From the NCBI RefSeq assembly GCF_003461625.1, contig NZ_QTXL01000009.1, forward strand, positions 37,765-101,764: 64,000 bases of DNA. Reading direction: 5' to 3'. Shown one piece after another: positions 51,670 through 60,847 of the stretch. Each line of letters opens with the position of its first letter. The stretch's first letter is position 1. The position numbers and the translations under genes are program-made. Source of the DNA: Clostridium sp. AF15-31. Lineage in GTDB: Bacteria > Bacillota > Clostridia > Lachnospirales > Lachnospiraceae. A model generated the notes under the pieces. That model did no database searches. It saw only the letters and a list, made by a program, of their open reading frames with translations, and had not been told where the DNA came from.

Positions 51670-54449
51670 ATTTTGCCCTCCCTTAAATATCTGAATCTGA
51701 TCTGTTTTAAATGAAGACCATTTTTACCGACATTCAGACGCATAACTGAAAATCTGGTATGCAGATCAAATTCTTTTTTGATAACCATGTCTTCCCCATT
51801 TGTTCCATGGAATGTGAAACTGAGGCTCGGTATATTGGTATAATACAACGTACATGGCATTTGGGCAAGTTCTGAGAGATTGGAACTTCCGATCAGTTCG
51901 ATCTCATAAATTCCTTTTTTTTGTACATCAAACGGAAGTACATAATTTACACCGGCTTTCGACTCCTTGGTATCAAGTCGTAATTCATAGTCGCCATCTA
52001 ATCTGACAAATTCAACCTCTGACAGATCAACATCATCCGGTTCCGCCGGACGATTGATGATCGATACCTCTGTCGGGCAGCCCATTGCTCTTCGCATTGC
52101 TTCTGTATCAAGTACAAAGCCACAGATGTTCGCTGCATTTCTCTGAAGTTCCGCGCGCTTCAGCCGTCCATCTACGAGTGCTGCGACTGTATTGTCTCCG
52201 CTGGCATTTGTTGATCCATCCGGACATACCATATAGATATCATTCTGCGCACGTGCCATTGCCGCAAAATTAATCTTATCCGGCTCCTGTCCACGCTCAT
52301 TGATGGATGCCCACCAGTCAGTCATGACGATACCTTTAAATCCCCATTCTTCTCTGAGGATTGTCGTACAGAGATCATAATTTCCGGCTGTCCATACTCC
52401 GTTTACCGGTCCGTATGTCGTCATGATCGCATCGCAGACACCACTTTTTACGATCATCTCAAAGCCTTTCAGATAGATCTCCCGAAGTGCACGTTCTGAT
52501 ACAACAGGATCTGCAAAATGTCGTCTCATCTCCTGATTATTTGCACAGAAATGCTTCGCTGCCCCTGTTACACCTGCTGCATGCAGACCTTCTAACACCG
52601 CACCGGCAAAGCATCCTGTCACATATGGGTCTTCCGAGAAATATTCAAAGTTTCTTCCATTTAACGGATGACGGTGAATATTCATACCGGGTCCCAGTAA
52701 ACAGTCAACCCTCTGTGAGATCATCTCATAACCGGTACAGGTGTAAAGCTCTTTTACAAGCTCTGTATTAAATGTACATCCGATGATCGTTCCGTTTGGC
52801 AGACTGAATGCTTTCACGCCACAGTCTAACCGCATACCGGACGGTCCATCACTGCAACATACCGAAGGGATTCCATGACGGTTGATCAGTGACTTGGATA
52901 CACCGCCAAATGCTGCTGCCGTTCCCGGTGTTACAAGTGAACTTCCCATGCCTTCTCCTCGAATGATACAAGTAAGGTCATCGTCTGTCAATTCTGAAAT
53001 AAATTTATCCATTCCGATCGAACCATCTGCCACATCGGATAATGTATGAGTACCCATCGTCTGACGGATCTCCTGTGGAAGATGATCCTGTCTTCTCTGC
53101 TTCTCGTTTGATGCATGCTGTGGTGCTGCTTCCATCATGACCTGATATCCGTTCTCTGTCTCTGCTGCCTTCATTCTGTCAAATGCTTCTACCGGAGCAA
53201 GTGCAGAGCAAAGCTGTTCGATCACAAGATCATCTGCAAGCTCAAACGCGCCTGCACATTCTGCACTTCTGACATTTTCGCCGGCAAATACATGATATGT
53301 GCCTGCTTCTAATACAAATGCATAAGCATGTCCTGTAATACCGGAGTCGTCATAGGAAGCAAAGCGGCTGTATGGAACGGTAATATCCAGTTCTTCTGAT
53401 TCACCCGGTGCAAGCTCCTTCGTCTTTGCAAATCCGACAAGAACCTTATCTGCTTTTCCAAGCTTACCCTGCGGAGCTTCCACATAGACCTGAACAACAT
53501 CTTTTCCTTTCTTTAAACCGATATTTGAAACAGTTACATGAAGTGTAAACTGCTGTTTCTCCGGCTCATTTGCAAATACAACGACTGCCTTTTCAAATGT
53601 TGTGTAGGACAGACCATATCCAAACGGATATCTGACGCTGTCCTTTGCGAAAGTCTCAAAATAACGATATCCGACATAGATATCTTCACTGTAATAATTC
53701 TTATCCGGATCACCAAAATATGGTGTAGAAGGATAATCAGCAACTTTATATGCGATCGTGTCTGTCAGATGACCGGATGGTGAAACAGCTCCTGTTAATA
53801 CATCTGCCGTTCCAAGTCCGCCAACCATGCCGCCCTGCCATACATACATAACGGCTTCCGGCTGGTAACGGTCTGTAAAACTCATATCGAGCAGGCCGCC
53901 GACATTTAATAAAACTATCATCTTATCAAAGTTCTTTCTTACTTTTGTGAGCAGATCTTCTTCCACATCTGTAAGCTGATAAGAGCCCTTGGTATCACTT
54001 GCATCCTTATCCTCGCCTGCTGTACGTCCGATGATCACGATAGCTGTCTCTGATCGCTTGCCGGCTGCTTCCACAACCTCATCGGTCAGCTCCATTTCTT
54101 CCTGACACCACGGTTCATTTCCCCAGCCTTCGCCTTCATTAAATGGATGTGTCTTTTCCCAGTCCTGATAGATCCTGATCAGCTCCTCATCCAGGATGAC
54201 CTGACCACTCTCACGCAGACCATCTACGATTCCATAGACCTTTGATACATTTACCATTCCTCCTGAACCGGTTCCGCTCTTATAATAGTGATTCTGGATT
54301 CTTCCAAATACTGCCACCTTCTCATCTTTTACAAGTGGAAGTGCCTGATCTTTATTCTCAAGCAGAACACAGCCTTCTGCTACCGTCTGTCTTGCAAGTG
54401 CTACATACTGATCCCAATCCAATACTACCTGATTCTTCATATCCATCAT
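51660..54449 (-). CDS. GH3 family beta-glycosidase with permuted domain order
   Basis: 929 residues, no signal peptide. The usual C-terminal GH3 sandwich domain comes first (EGCVLLENKDQALPL near 25, VAVFGR), then a FnIII-like domain (to about 400), and the catalytic barrel comes last (about 465-800: CSDGPSGMR, GPGMNIHRHPLNGRNFEYFSEDP cut here by length, KHFCANNQE, and the nucleophile Asp in IVMTDWWAS). Swapped order is known in some gut beta-glucosidases. It probably releases glucose or a related sugar from oligosaccharides in the cytoplasm. ATG at 54449, 54446 or 54440 could serve the AAGGAG site. It is the first gene of a coupled operon of surface proteins. Confidence 0.9.
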   Translation of the reverse strand: MMDMKNQVVLDWDQYVALARQTVAEGCVLLENKDQALPLVKDEKVAVFGRIQNHYYKSGTGSGGMVNVSKVYGIVDGLRESGQVILDEELIRIYQDWEKTHPFNEGEGWGNEPWCQEEMELTDEVVEAAGKRSETAIVIIGRTAGEDKDASDTKGSYQLTDVEEDLLTKVRKNFDKMIVLLNVGGLLDMSFTDRYQPEAVMYVWQGGMVGGLGTADVLTGAVSPSGHLTDTIAYKVADYPSTPYFGDPDKNYYSEDIYVGYRYFETFAKDSVRYPFGYGLSYTTFEKAVVVFANEPEKQQFTLHVTVSNIGLKKGKDVVQVYVEAPQGKLGKADKVLVGFAKTKELAPGESEELDITVPYSRFASYDDSGITGHAYAFVLEAGTYHVFAGENVRSAECAGAFELADDLVIEQLCSALAPVEAFDRMKAAETENGYQVMMEAAPQHASNEKQRRQDHLPQEIRQTMGTHTLSDVADGSIGMDKFISELTDDDLTCIIRGEGMGSSLVTPGTAAAFGGVSKSLINRHGIPSVCCSDGPSGMRLDCGVKAFSLPNGTIIGCTFNTELVKELYTCTGYEMISQRVDCLLGPGMNIHRHPLNGRNFEYFSEDPYVTGCFAGAVLEGLHAAGVTGAAKHFCANNQEMRRHFADPVVSERALREIYLKGFEMIVKSGVCDAIMTTYGPVNGVWTAGNYDLCTTILREEWGFKGIVMTDWWASINERGQEPDKINFAAMARAQNDIYMVCPDGSTNASGDNTVAALVDGRLKRAELQRNAANICGFVLDTEAMRRAMGCPTEVSIINRPAEPDDVDLSEVEFVRLDGDYELRLDTKESKAGVNYVLPFDVQKKGIYEIELIGSSNLSELAQMPCTLYYTNIPSLSFTFHGTNGEDMVIKKEFDLHTRFSVMRLNVGKNGLHLKQIRFRYLREGKIWN

Positions 54450-54616
54450 ACTCCTTTTCCTGATTTTATTCGTTCGTTTGTTTTATCTCATTTATGCAGT
54501 TGCTTTTTCCGTCTCTCTGCATATGAATATTCTTCTTTTCTGCCTTTCAGCAAATTCTATTCTCGTTCTTTTACTCTAAATGTATGATAGTATGAATACG
54601 ATTTTTATAATATAAT

Positions 54617-54640
54617 AAAAACGATATTTATATCGTTTTT
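54617..54640. repeat. A/T-rich palindrome upstream of the GH3 gene
   Basis: AAAAACGATA (54617-54626), loop TTTA, TATCGTTTTT (54631-54640), a perfect 10-base pair stem. Its place just upstream of the putative GH3 promoter fits an operator for a sugar-responsive regulator; a terminator is the other option. Confidence 0.5.
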
Positions 54641-54657
54641 TCGACTATTTTAAAATC

Positions 54658-54697
54658 GAAAAAACTGCTGTTTGAATTATTCAAACAACAGTCTTTT
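54658..54697 (-). terminator. terminator of the metallophosphoesterase gene
   Basis: CTGCTGTTTGAA (54665-54676) pairs with TTCAAACAACAG (54680-54691), one wobble position, and on the minus strand is followed by T6. It lies about 90 bases after the gene's stop. Confidence 0.8.
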
Positions 54698-54786
54698 TCC
54701 AAATCTTATGCTTATTATACCACAAGAATCCCGCCCGGCATACACCAAATGGGATTCTTATATTTTTCTGTATAACTGACACTTTA

Positions 54787-57366
54787 CTATTTATTCTTTC
54801 TACTCTTTGCGAACACACAGCCTGCTCCAACAAAGCATGCACAGATTCCGATAACAGCTACATAAATGATCGGTGTTGTATCACCTGTCTTTACGAGTTT
54901 AGAATCTTTACCGGTCTTATCCTCGGTTGTACCTGTATCCTTGCCAGCTCCAGAAGCCGTTGTTGATTCTGTATCTTCCATTTCTCCGGTCATTGCCTCT
55001 GTTGTCTTATCTATGGTTGTATCCTCTTCGGTTAACTCTGTAGTTGGCTCTGCTGTTACATCTCCGGTCGTCCGACCATCTTCTGTCGATACATCCTCGG
55101 TTGTTGCTTTCTGAGTTGTCTCGGTTGTAGCGTCCTCGGTCGTAACTTTTTCTGTCGTTTTTTCTGTCGTTTCTTCCTCAGTCGTCACATTCTCTGTTGT
55201 CGTCTCCTGTATAACCGGTATAGCAGCTGTCTCCACTTTACCACAAACAGTACATTCATGCTTCTTTATTCCTGTAGCAGATGTTGTGGCTGCTGTTACA
55301 ACCTGCCATGCGCCATACTGATGACCCTTTGCCGCAACTACTGTATCAAGAAGTGTGATTTCCTGTTCACCGTCTGCATCACGGAAATATTTGCCGCATT
55401 CATCGCAGTACCAGTATGCGATATTTCCTTCATCCAGACAGGTGGCTTCTCCGGCAGATACTGCCTTCATATTATGTACATGCTTCTTATTGATTGCAAA
55501 TGAATCAACCACGCTCATATCACTGGTTCTGTATGTTGTTACCTTAAACTGGCTGTCTGACACATCTACTCTTGAAATGTTTGGAACATTTTCCTGATTC
55601 ATCACTCTGGAATATGGGAAGCTTGCATTCTTGATCGTGTAGAACTTGGAACCAGATGCAGAGTTTAATGTCACATATAAGATTCCTGTTGGATTTGTGA
55701 TCGATGAATAATCGGCATCATCATAGATCGATGCATCTGTCATCGGATCAAGTCCATCCATCATGTAGGTTCTGCAATATACATGGTCATGTCCCATAAG
55801 AACCACATCGATATCAAGATCCTTGAATACCGGAACCAGTTCCTCTCGTCTTGTCAATATGCCGCTCTCCAAAGAATGGCTTGCTACGGAATAAATGGAG
55901 TGATGGAATACAACCACCTTCCATGTAATATCCTGACCTGCAGTTGCCTGTATTGCCTGTTCCATAAATGCCTTATGCTCGGCTGTCGATGTATTGTTAC
56001 TGTTCAGTGCAAGGAACAGTACATGATTGTATACGAAATAATAGTCTCCGCCTGCTGCAGTCGTTCCATAGCTGCTTTCATTCGGATTGTTAAAATGCTG
56101 ATCGTACGCCGCAGAACCGGAATCATGGTTACCTACCACTGTTGCGGTTGGAAGATCAAGTAAAGTATCATGCTCCAGATATCCGTCGTACTGATCTTCA
56201 TTTGATGCTGTATTTACCTGATCACCGGCTGATAACAGGAAGTCCACACCATCAAATGCACTGTTGCCGGAAATCAGCTTCAGCGTCTTCTCCCATCCGT
56301 CTGTATCGTTTACAGAACTGCCACTTGCACCGATCTGTGGATCACCTGCTGCTGCAAATGAGAAAGAGCCTGTTCCACCGGTTGTAAAGGCACGGATCTC
56401 TGACTTTGTCTCTCCATTTACCAACTGATAAGCATATGTCGTATCAGCTGACAGTCCGGTTGCTGTCGTCTGATAGTTGTAGTAACCGGATTTGTTGGAT
56501 GCAGTTCCATTTGCCGTGAAGCTCTTTGCATCTGCCGGCATCTCGTTTCCACTGACTTCTGAATTCTTAGCAACCAGAAGTGTGCCTGTTCCATCAACAT
56601 CTGCATACCAGGTTACATTGATCTCAGACGCATCCTTACCAACCGTCCATGAGATATTCTTCTGTGTATATACCGGTACGGATACTGTCGTCTCAAATGT
56701 AAGAGTCGGCATATCAAAATAAATATCCGAGCTGGATGAGCGTCCCTGATGAAGCTCTACTGCTATAACATTTTTTCCATCCTTCACTGCCGCAAGTGCT
56801 GCCGGATCACTGGTACTGATCGTTCCGGTCTTTGGATCGCCGGCATTGGAACCGCCATACTGAAGATTGCCTGTTATGCTGTCATCATCAAAGCCTGCAA
56901 TCTTCACACCATTTACATATACGGTTGCTGCATCATCATAGATCACACTTCCTGATATCTTCGTTACCTTAGAAGCATCCGGTATCGTTACATCCGTACG
57001 GAAGAAAAACGCTTCAATATCGGTTGTTCCATCTGCCTTGTACTGTGTTAATAATGTCTTTGGTGTACATCCGCCACCCAGATCATTGATTTTTCCTTTC
57101 TTTGCTCCAAAAGGACCTGTCGCTGTCTTCCATGCAGATATGTCATAGTCATCCTTGGTCCAGCTTGTCCGGTCATAGCCTGCTGTTGTACTGTCGCCTG
57201 CCGGGTCGCTTCCATCATCCAGATAACTCCATGTTACATTTCCATCCATTGTTACATCATTCTCTGCTGCCCTTGTCTGAAAAAGGGGCTGTGCCATCGT
57301 TGCTACCAACAATAATGACAAAAGTGCAGAAAGTCTTCCTGCTGTCTTACGTCTGTGTTTTTTCAT
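54787..57366 (-). CDS. cell-surface calcineurin-like metallophosphoesterase
   Basis: 859 residues. Signal peptide (about 1-33), a beta-rich N-terminal domain, an FnIII-like purple-acid-phosphatase domain (240-330), then the metallophosphoesterase domain with all motifs: AAGDPQIG near 345, SAGDQVN near 377, VVGNHDSG near 410, VVFHHS, and MGHDHVYCR near 527. A Cys-rich part (about 630-705) with CDECGKYF and CTVCGK follows, then a Thr/Glu-rich stalk of TTE repeats (715-820) and a sortase-like end: LVKTGDTTP, a span and KSRKNK. It should hydrolyse phosphoesters outside the cell while tethered to the wall. It is its own transcript. Confidence 0.9.
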   Translation of the reverse strand: MKKHRRKTAGRLSALLSLLLVATMAQPLFQTRAAENDVTMDGNVTWSYLDDGSDPAGDSTTAGYDRTSWTKDDYDISAWKTATGPFGAKKGKINDLGGGCTPKTLLTQYKADGTTDIEAFFFRTDVTIPDASKVTKISGSVIYDDAATVYVNGVKIAGFDDDSITGNLQYGGSNAGDPKTGTISTSDPAALAAVKDGKNVIAVELHQGRSSSSDIYFDMPTLTFETTVSVPVYTQKNISWTVGKDASEINVTWYADVDGTGTLLVAKNSEVSGNEMPADAKSFTANGTASNKSGYYNYQTTATGLSADTTYAYQLVNGETKSEIRAFTTGGTGSFSFAAAGDPQIGASGSSVNDTDGWEKTLKLISGNSAFDGVDFLLSAGDQVNTASNEDQYDGYLEHDTLLDLPTATVVGNHDSGSAAYDQHFNNPNESSYGTTAAGGDYYFVYNHVLFLALNSNNTSTAEHKAFMEQAIQATAGQDITWKVVVFHHSIYSVASHSLESGILTRREELVPVFKDLDIDVVLMGHDHVYCRTYMMDGLDPMTDASIYDDADYSSITNPTGILYVTLNSASGSKFYTIKNASFPYSRVMNQENVPNISRVDVSDSQFKVTTYRTSDMSVVDSFAINKKHVHNMKAVSAGEATCLDEGNIAYWYCDECGKYFRDADGEQEITLLDTVVAAKGHQYGAWQVVTAATTSATGIKKHECTVCGKVETAAIPVIQETTTENVTTEEETTEKTTEKVTTEDATTETTQKATTEDVSTEDGRTTGDVTAEPTTELTEEDTTIDKTTEAMTGEMEDTESTTASGAGKDTGTTEDKTGKDSKLVKTGDTTPIIYVAVIGICACFVGAGCVFAKSRKNK

Positions 57367-57393
57367 TCATTTTCCTCTTTTCATTTTTTCATT

Positions 57394-58602
57394 TTATCTA
57401 TGTGAAATGCGCATTGCTGCGCAGATTCCTGTCGTTATCGGTACGGTAAGGATCACTCCGATCGTTGCACACAATCCCTGTGCAAGCTCGATCGCCAGGT
57501 AGTCCGATGATATGAACTGTGTCCGGCTCACTCCATAGGCGGTTAATACCAGCATCGTATTGAGTGCCGTTCCCGCAAATGCAAGAATCAGCGTATTGCT
57601 CATGGTTCCGATCATATCTTTTCCGATATTAAATCCCGACTTCATAACCTGTCGAGCGGTTACCGAAGGATCTACAACGACCAGTTCCATAAGCGCTGCC
57701 GTAAGGGAAACTGCCACATCCATAACGGCTCCAAGGGAAGATACCAGAACGCCTGCGATCAGAAGTGATCGAACCGAAAGTCCTGTCGCTCCCTGAATGA
57801 CCAGTAGTTCTTCCGCATTGTCACTGTTAAATCCTGTAAGATGTAAGGTTTTTGAACTTATGTAAAAAATAATTCCTGTTACTGCAACTCCAAGTACAGT
57901 AGCAAGTGCGGATACAGCCGTCCGTCTGCTGCAGCCATTTAACAACAACAGGCTGACTGCTGTTCCTGTTAATATGGTCAGGATTGAGACAATTACAGGA
58001 GGAAATCCGTGGTAGATCGCCTGAACCATAAACAGTACTACCAGAAGAAGTGTAAAAACGACACCGGCTAATGCCCGTAAGCCTTTTCCTTTTCCCACAA
58101 ACAACATTACCGCGGCAAATACCACCACAAGGATGCCAAGTGGCAGGCACCTGTCATAATTGAATACTGTGTAGTAGGGAGCTACTCCCTCCGGCATATC
58201 TGCACATACGATTATTTTCTGATTAGCGTTTACATAGATGTTATGTGTCTGCGACAAATAATTATCAATCGATACTTTGTCGCCTTTCTGATCTCCTTCC
58301 AAAATCAGAACTGTAAGTTCCTGTTCTCCAAGATATCTGGAATGATCATATGGATCTGTCTCCAGCCGCTCATTATCGACAGATACTACCCGCCCTCTTA
58401 CGAATGTCCTGCTGTCGTTGTTGTACATTGTATAGCTGTTGATCCGATTCCAGTCAAATGAACCTGCCGCCAGAAGAAAGGCTGCTCCAATCAGGAAAAC
58501 CGCGATATATACTGCGTTTCTTCTCACAAATAAAACAAGATGCCCATCTGCTTTTTTATCCGTTTTCCTTGTCGTTTTGTCTTTTCTCTCTGTCTCTTTC
58601 AT
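57394..58602 (-). CDS. YibE/F family membrane protein
   Basis: 402 residues. A charged N-terminus (KETERKDKTTRKTDKK) precedes a span at 31-47, then an outside beta-like segment (65-145: GRVVSVDNERLETDP, ELTVLILEGDQKGD) and seven spans (150-395). The GFPPVIVSILTILTG segment, LHLTGFNSDNAEELLV, SLGAVMDVAVSL and the MIGTMSNTLILAFAG segment are the YibE/F landmarks. The family's function is not established; a transport role is often guessed. The start is poorly supported by a ribosome site (GGAG 14 bases away). It lies 28 bases upstream of the phosphoesterase gene and may be co-transcribed with it. Confidence 0.88.
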   Translation of the reverse strand: MKETERKDKTTRKTDKKADGHLVLFVRRNAVYIAVFLIGAAFLLAAGSFDWNRINSYTMYNNDSRTFVRGRVVSVDNERLETDPYDHSRYLGEQELTVLILEGDQKGDKVSIDNYLSQTHNIYVNANQKIIVCADMPEGVAPYYTVFNYDRCLPLGILVVVFAAVMLFVGKGKGLRALAGVVFTLLLVVLFMVQAIYHGFPPVIVSILTILTGTAVSLLLLNGCSRRTAVSALATVLGVAVTGIIFYISSKTLHLTGFNSDNAEELLVIQGATGLSVRSLLIAGVLVSSLGAVMDVAVSLTAALMELVVVDPSVTARQVMKSGFNIGKDMIGTMSNTLILAFAGTALNTMLVLTAYGVSRTQFISSDYLAIELAQGLCATIGVILTVPITTGICAAMRISHR

Positions 58603-58761
58603 TTCCGGCTGCCTGCTCCTTATACATATGAGGCGAACCTGCCTGCTCCTTGAGGTGGTCTCACTTCATTTCTGTATTTATTATAGATATGCCTGCATGT
58701 GCCTGCTATCACACTTCCGTAAAGATTGCAATGGTTGTATATTTCTTTTGTAAAATTCACG

Positions 58762-58795
58762 AAAAAAGCAGGCAGTCTCGTTATAAGACTGCCTG
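58762..58795 (-). terminator. terminator of the diguanylate cyclase gene
   Basis: CAGGCAGTCT (58769-58778) pairs perfectly with AGACTGCCTG (58786-58795), with T6 next on the minus strand. The rest of the gap 58603-58906 holds a TATAAT box near 58680 that may serve the YibE/F gene, and nothing else I can name. Confidence 0.85.
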
Positions 58796-58906
58796 ATGAT
58801 TATTTTTATATTGTATTGTTTTCTATATCTCATATATCACATAGGATATACCTGTATCTTCATGAGAAAATCGTTCTCCAATAACTGTTTCTGCTGATGA
58901 CTTACT

Positions 58907-60688
58907 CTATCTGGAAAAGCCATCATAAAAAGATTCAACCAAAGCACAGTCCATGATAAGAACATAGAACACATTTCCATAGTAACGGTTTTCTACAATT
59001 CTTCCATGATCAAGAACAGGGCGGTAGGATCCATCTTTTTTTGCAAAATGGAATCTTACATAATCATTATTTCCACTGGTCTTTGCATCAATCTGTTTCC
59101 AGATACTGGTCTCCACAGAATCCCGTTCATCCGGGTGAATAAGATTCTTGAACCGCTGCCCGGTATAATCCAGAAAATCATCAAAATCCTTGCAACCTGC
59201 AAATTCTATCAATTCACGATTTGCAAATAAAATACGATCATCCTCCGGATCAGCTATATATATCAGGAAAGCTCCCGGAAGATTTTTTGACACATCCTGA
59301 AGTGCAAACCCAAGCTGACTTCTATTCTGTATCTTATAATCACTGCGATAAGGACTGCAACTATGCTTCCCATGTAGTTTTACCGCATAAAGTGCCATAT
59401 CTGCGCATCTGATAAGCTCCGAAACATCGTCACAGTCCTTCGGATATTCTGCGTATCCAAGAGAAATATAAAAAGGATGCTCTTCACCATTATATGTTAT
59501 ATGCCTTGGCTTAAGGGTAAAACTCTCTATTTTACTCTTTGCCTCTTCCTCTGTTGTTCCAATCAAGATAACAGAAAACTCATCGCCGCCATTTCTGCAT
59601 AGAATGGCATTTACACCAAAACTATCTTTCATGTCCTGTGCAAGACTTTTCAGTGCGGCATCACCAACAACGTGTCCATACATGTCATTTATAAATTTAA
59701 AATCATCAATATCCATCTGTGCGCCCACACAATGAATACAATGATCGTCCTGTATCATCTTTTTAAGCTGCTCATCAAAACCTTTGCGGTTCAAAAGACC
59801 GGTTAACGGATCTGTTATCGCCATTTTTTTTAATATTTCACGATGTCTCTCAACCACAAGAACGATCACCGTTAATCCCGTTAAAAGCAAAATAATACTA
59901 ATTCCAAAAACGAGCTGCGGGAGTATATTCCATCCGTGGTTCCAACCATCAGTTGGCATTACCTCTAAGCCAAATGTGCTGCCACAAAATTCAAACTCAA
60001 ATGTAATCGGCTCCTTCAAAATATTACCTGATGACGATACCACCTCTGTATCATCCGACAAAGGAGAAACTGTCTTTGTCAGACAGTAATCATAACCAAA
60101 TTGGGTAAGTGCCTGAACCGATTTCTCAAATACCTCCGGAATACGGATAATTACAATAGTGAATCCCCAGAACGCAGAGGTTCCATCCGGGCACTCCAGA
60201 TATACGGGATTTCTGATTGCAATGCCCCGGCCTCCTTGTTTTAAGTCAAACGGTCCCTGCATAGTAACTATATTTTTATCTCTCCCGTAACGGCATATCT
60301 CTCCACGGCTTTCGTCATGGATCAAATCTATCTTTCCTGCTTCATTTCCCGCCTCCGGATATATATCTGTAACAACACCGTCAGGTGCAACCTGTATGCT
60401 CTGAACAAAATCTGTCATCAGATTCCCTGCAACTTTTTGAAAATTATCAATTTTTCCATTTTCACTGAGTACTATTTCCTCAAGTGTATCTGTAATCGCA
60501 ACTCCACGGTTCATATCATTCTGCAACCGTTCTGCATAGGTTATGGCATTAAGTTCTGTGACAGCCCGAACCTGTTTTAAATTCGTTCTGTATGAATGAT
60601 ATAAAACTGCTGCCAAGGCCAGACAACCTGCCAGGAAAATGAGAACCGGCAATATGAGTTTTTTGTTATGGATTTTCTGTGAATGCAT
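58907..60688 (-). CDS. membrane diguanylate cyclase (CHASE-GGDEF-PAS)
   Basis: 593 residues. Span at about 10-32, an extracytoplasmic CHASE-type sensor (45-235: SIQVAPDGVVTDIYPEAGN, GIAIRNPVY), a second span (255-280), a GGDEF domain (290-450) with DPLTGLLNRKGFD, DIDDFKFINDMYGH and an intact active site NGGDEFSV near 366, then a C-terminal PAS-like domain (465-590) with NRELIEFAGC. It should make c-di-GMP from GTP in response to an outside ligand. A PAS domain after the GGDEF domain is less common than before it. No RxxD inhibitory site is obvious. It is a single gene with a strong terminator. Confidence 0.92.
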   Translation of the reverse strand: MHSQKIHNKKLILPVLIFLAGCLALAAVLYHSYRTNLKQVRAVTELNAITYAERLQNDMNRGVAITDTLEEIVLSENGKIDNFQKVAGNLMTDFVQSIQVAPDGVVTDIYPEAGNEAGKIDLIHDESRGEICRYGRDKNIVTMQGPFDLKQGGRGIAIRNPVYLECPDGTSAFWGFTIVIIRIPEVFEKSVQALTQFGYDYCLTKTVSPLSDDTEVVSSSGNILKEPITFEFEFCGSTFGLEVMPTDGWNHGWNILPQLVFGISIILLLTGLTVIVLVVERHREILKKMAITDPLTGLLNRKGFDEQLKKMIQDDHCIHCVGAQMDIDDFKFINDMYGHVVGDAALKSLAQDMKDSFGVNAILCRNGGDEFSVILIGTTEEEAKSKIESFTLKPRHITYNGEEHPFYISLGYAEYPKDCDDVSELIRCADMALYAVKLHGKHSCSPYRSDYKIQNRSQLGFALQDVSKNLPGAFLIYIADPEDDRILFANRELIEFAGCKDFDDFLDYTGQRFKNLIHPDERDSVETSIWKQIDAKTSGNNDYVRFHFAKKDGSYRPVLDHGRIVENRYYGNVFYVLIMDCALVESFYDGFSR

Positions 60689-60768
60689 AACTTGTCATCT
60701 CTCCTTGTTCTAAATCCAACTAAACAAATTCCTGTAAATTGCACATATTCTATCGCATTCTTTTATTT

Positions 60769-60822
60769 TTGACAAGCCACCCATTGTTGGATATTCCTTT
60801 TTTTGTAAAATGGGATTATAAT
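60769..60822 (+). promoter_or_regulatory. promoter region of the AEC transporter gene
   Basis: TTGACA (60769-60774, perfect), 17 bases, TATTCC (60792-60797, weak). A better -10 box, TATAAT (60817-60822), is nearby but lacks a good -35. Either could be used; leader is 25-50 bases. Confidence 0.4.
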
Positions 60823-60847
60823 ACAGGAGCGAAAAGAGGTAATCAAT

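Larger units (their letters stand above)
54450..54786. other. gap with GH3 promoter region and phosphoesterase terminator
   Basis: A 337-base A/T-rich gap. It holds the palindrome at 54617-54640 and the terminator at 54658-54697. A TACTAT box with TTATAT 17 bases upstream (minus strand, about 54580-54615) may be the GH3 promoter; the match is weak. No small gene is seen. Confidence 0.4.
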
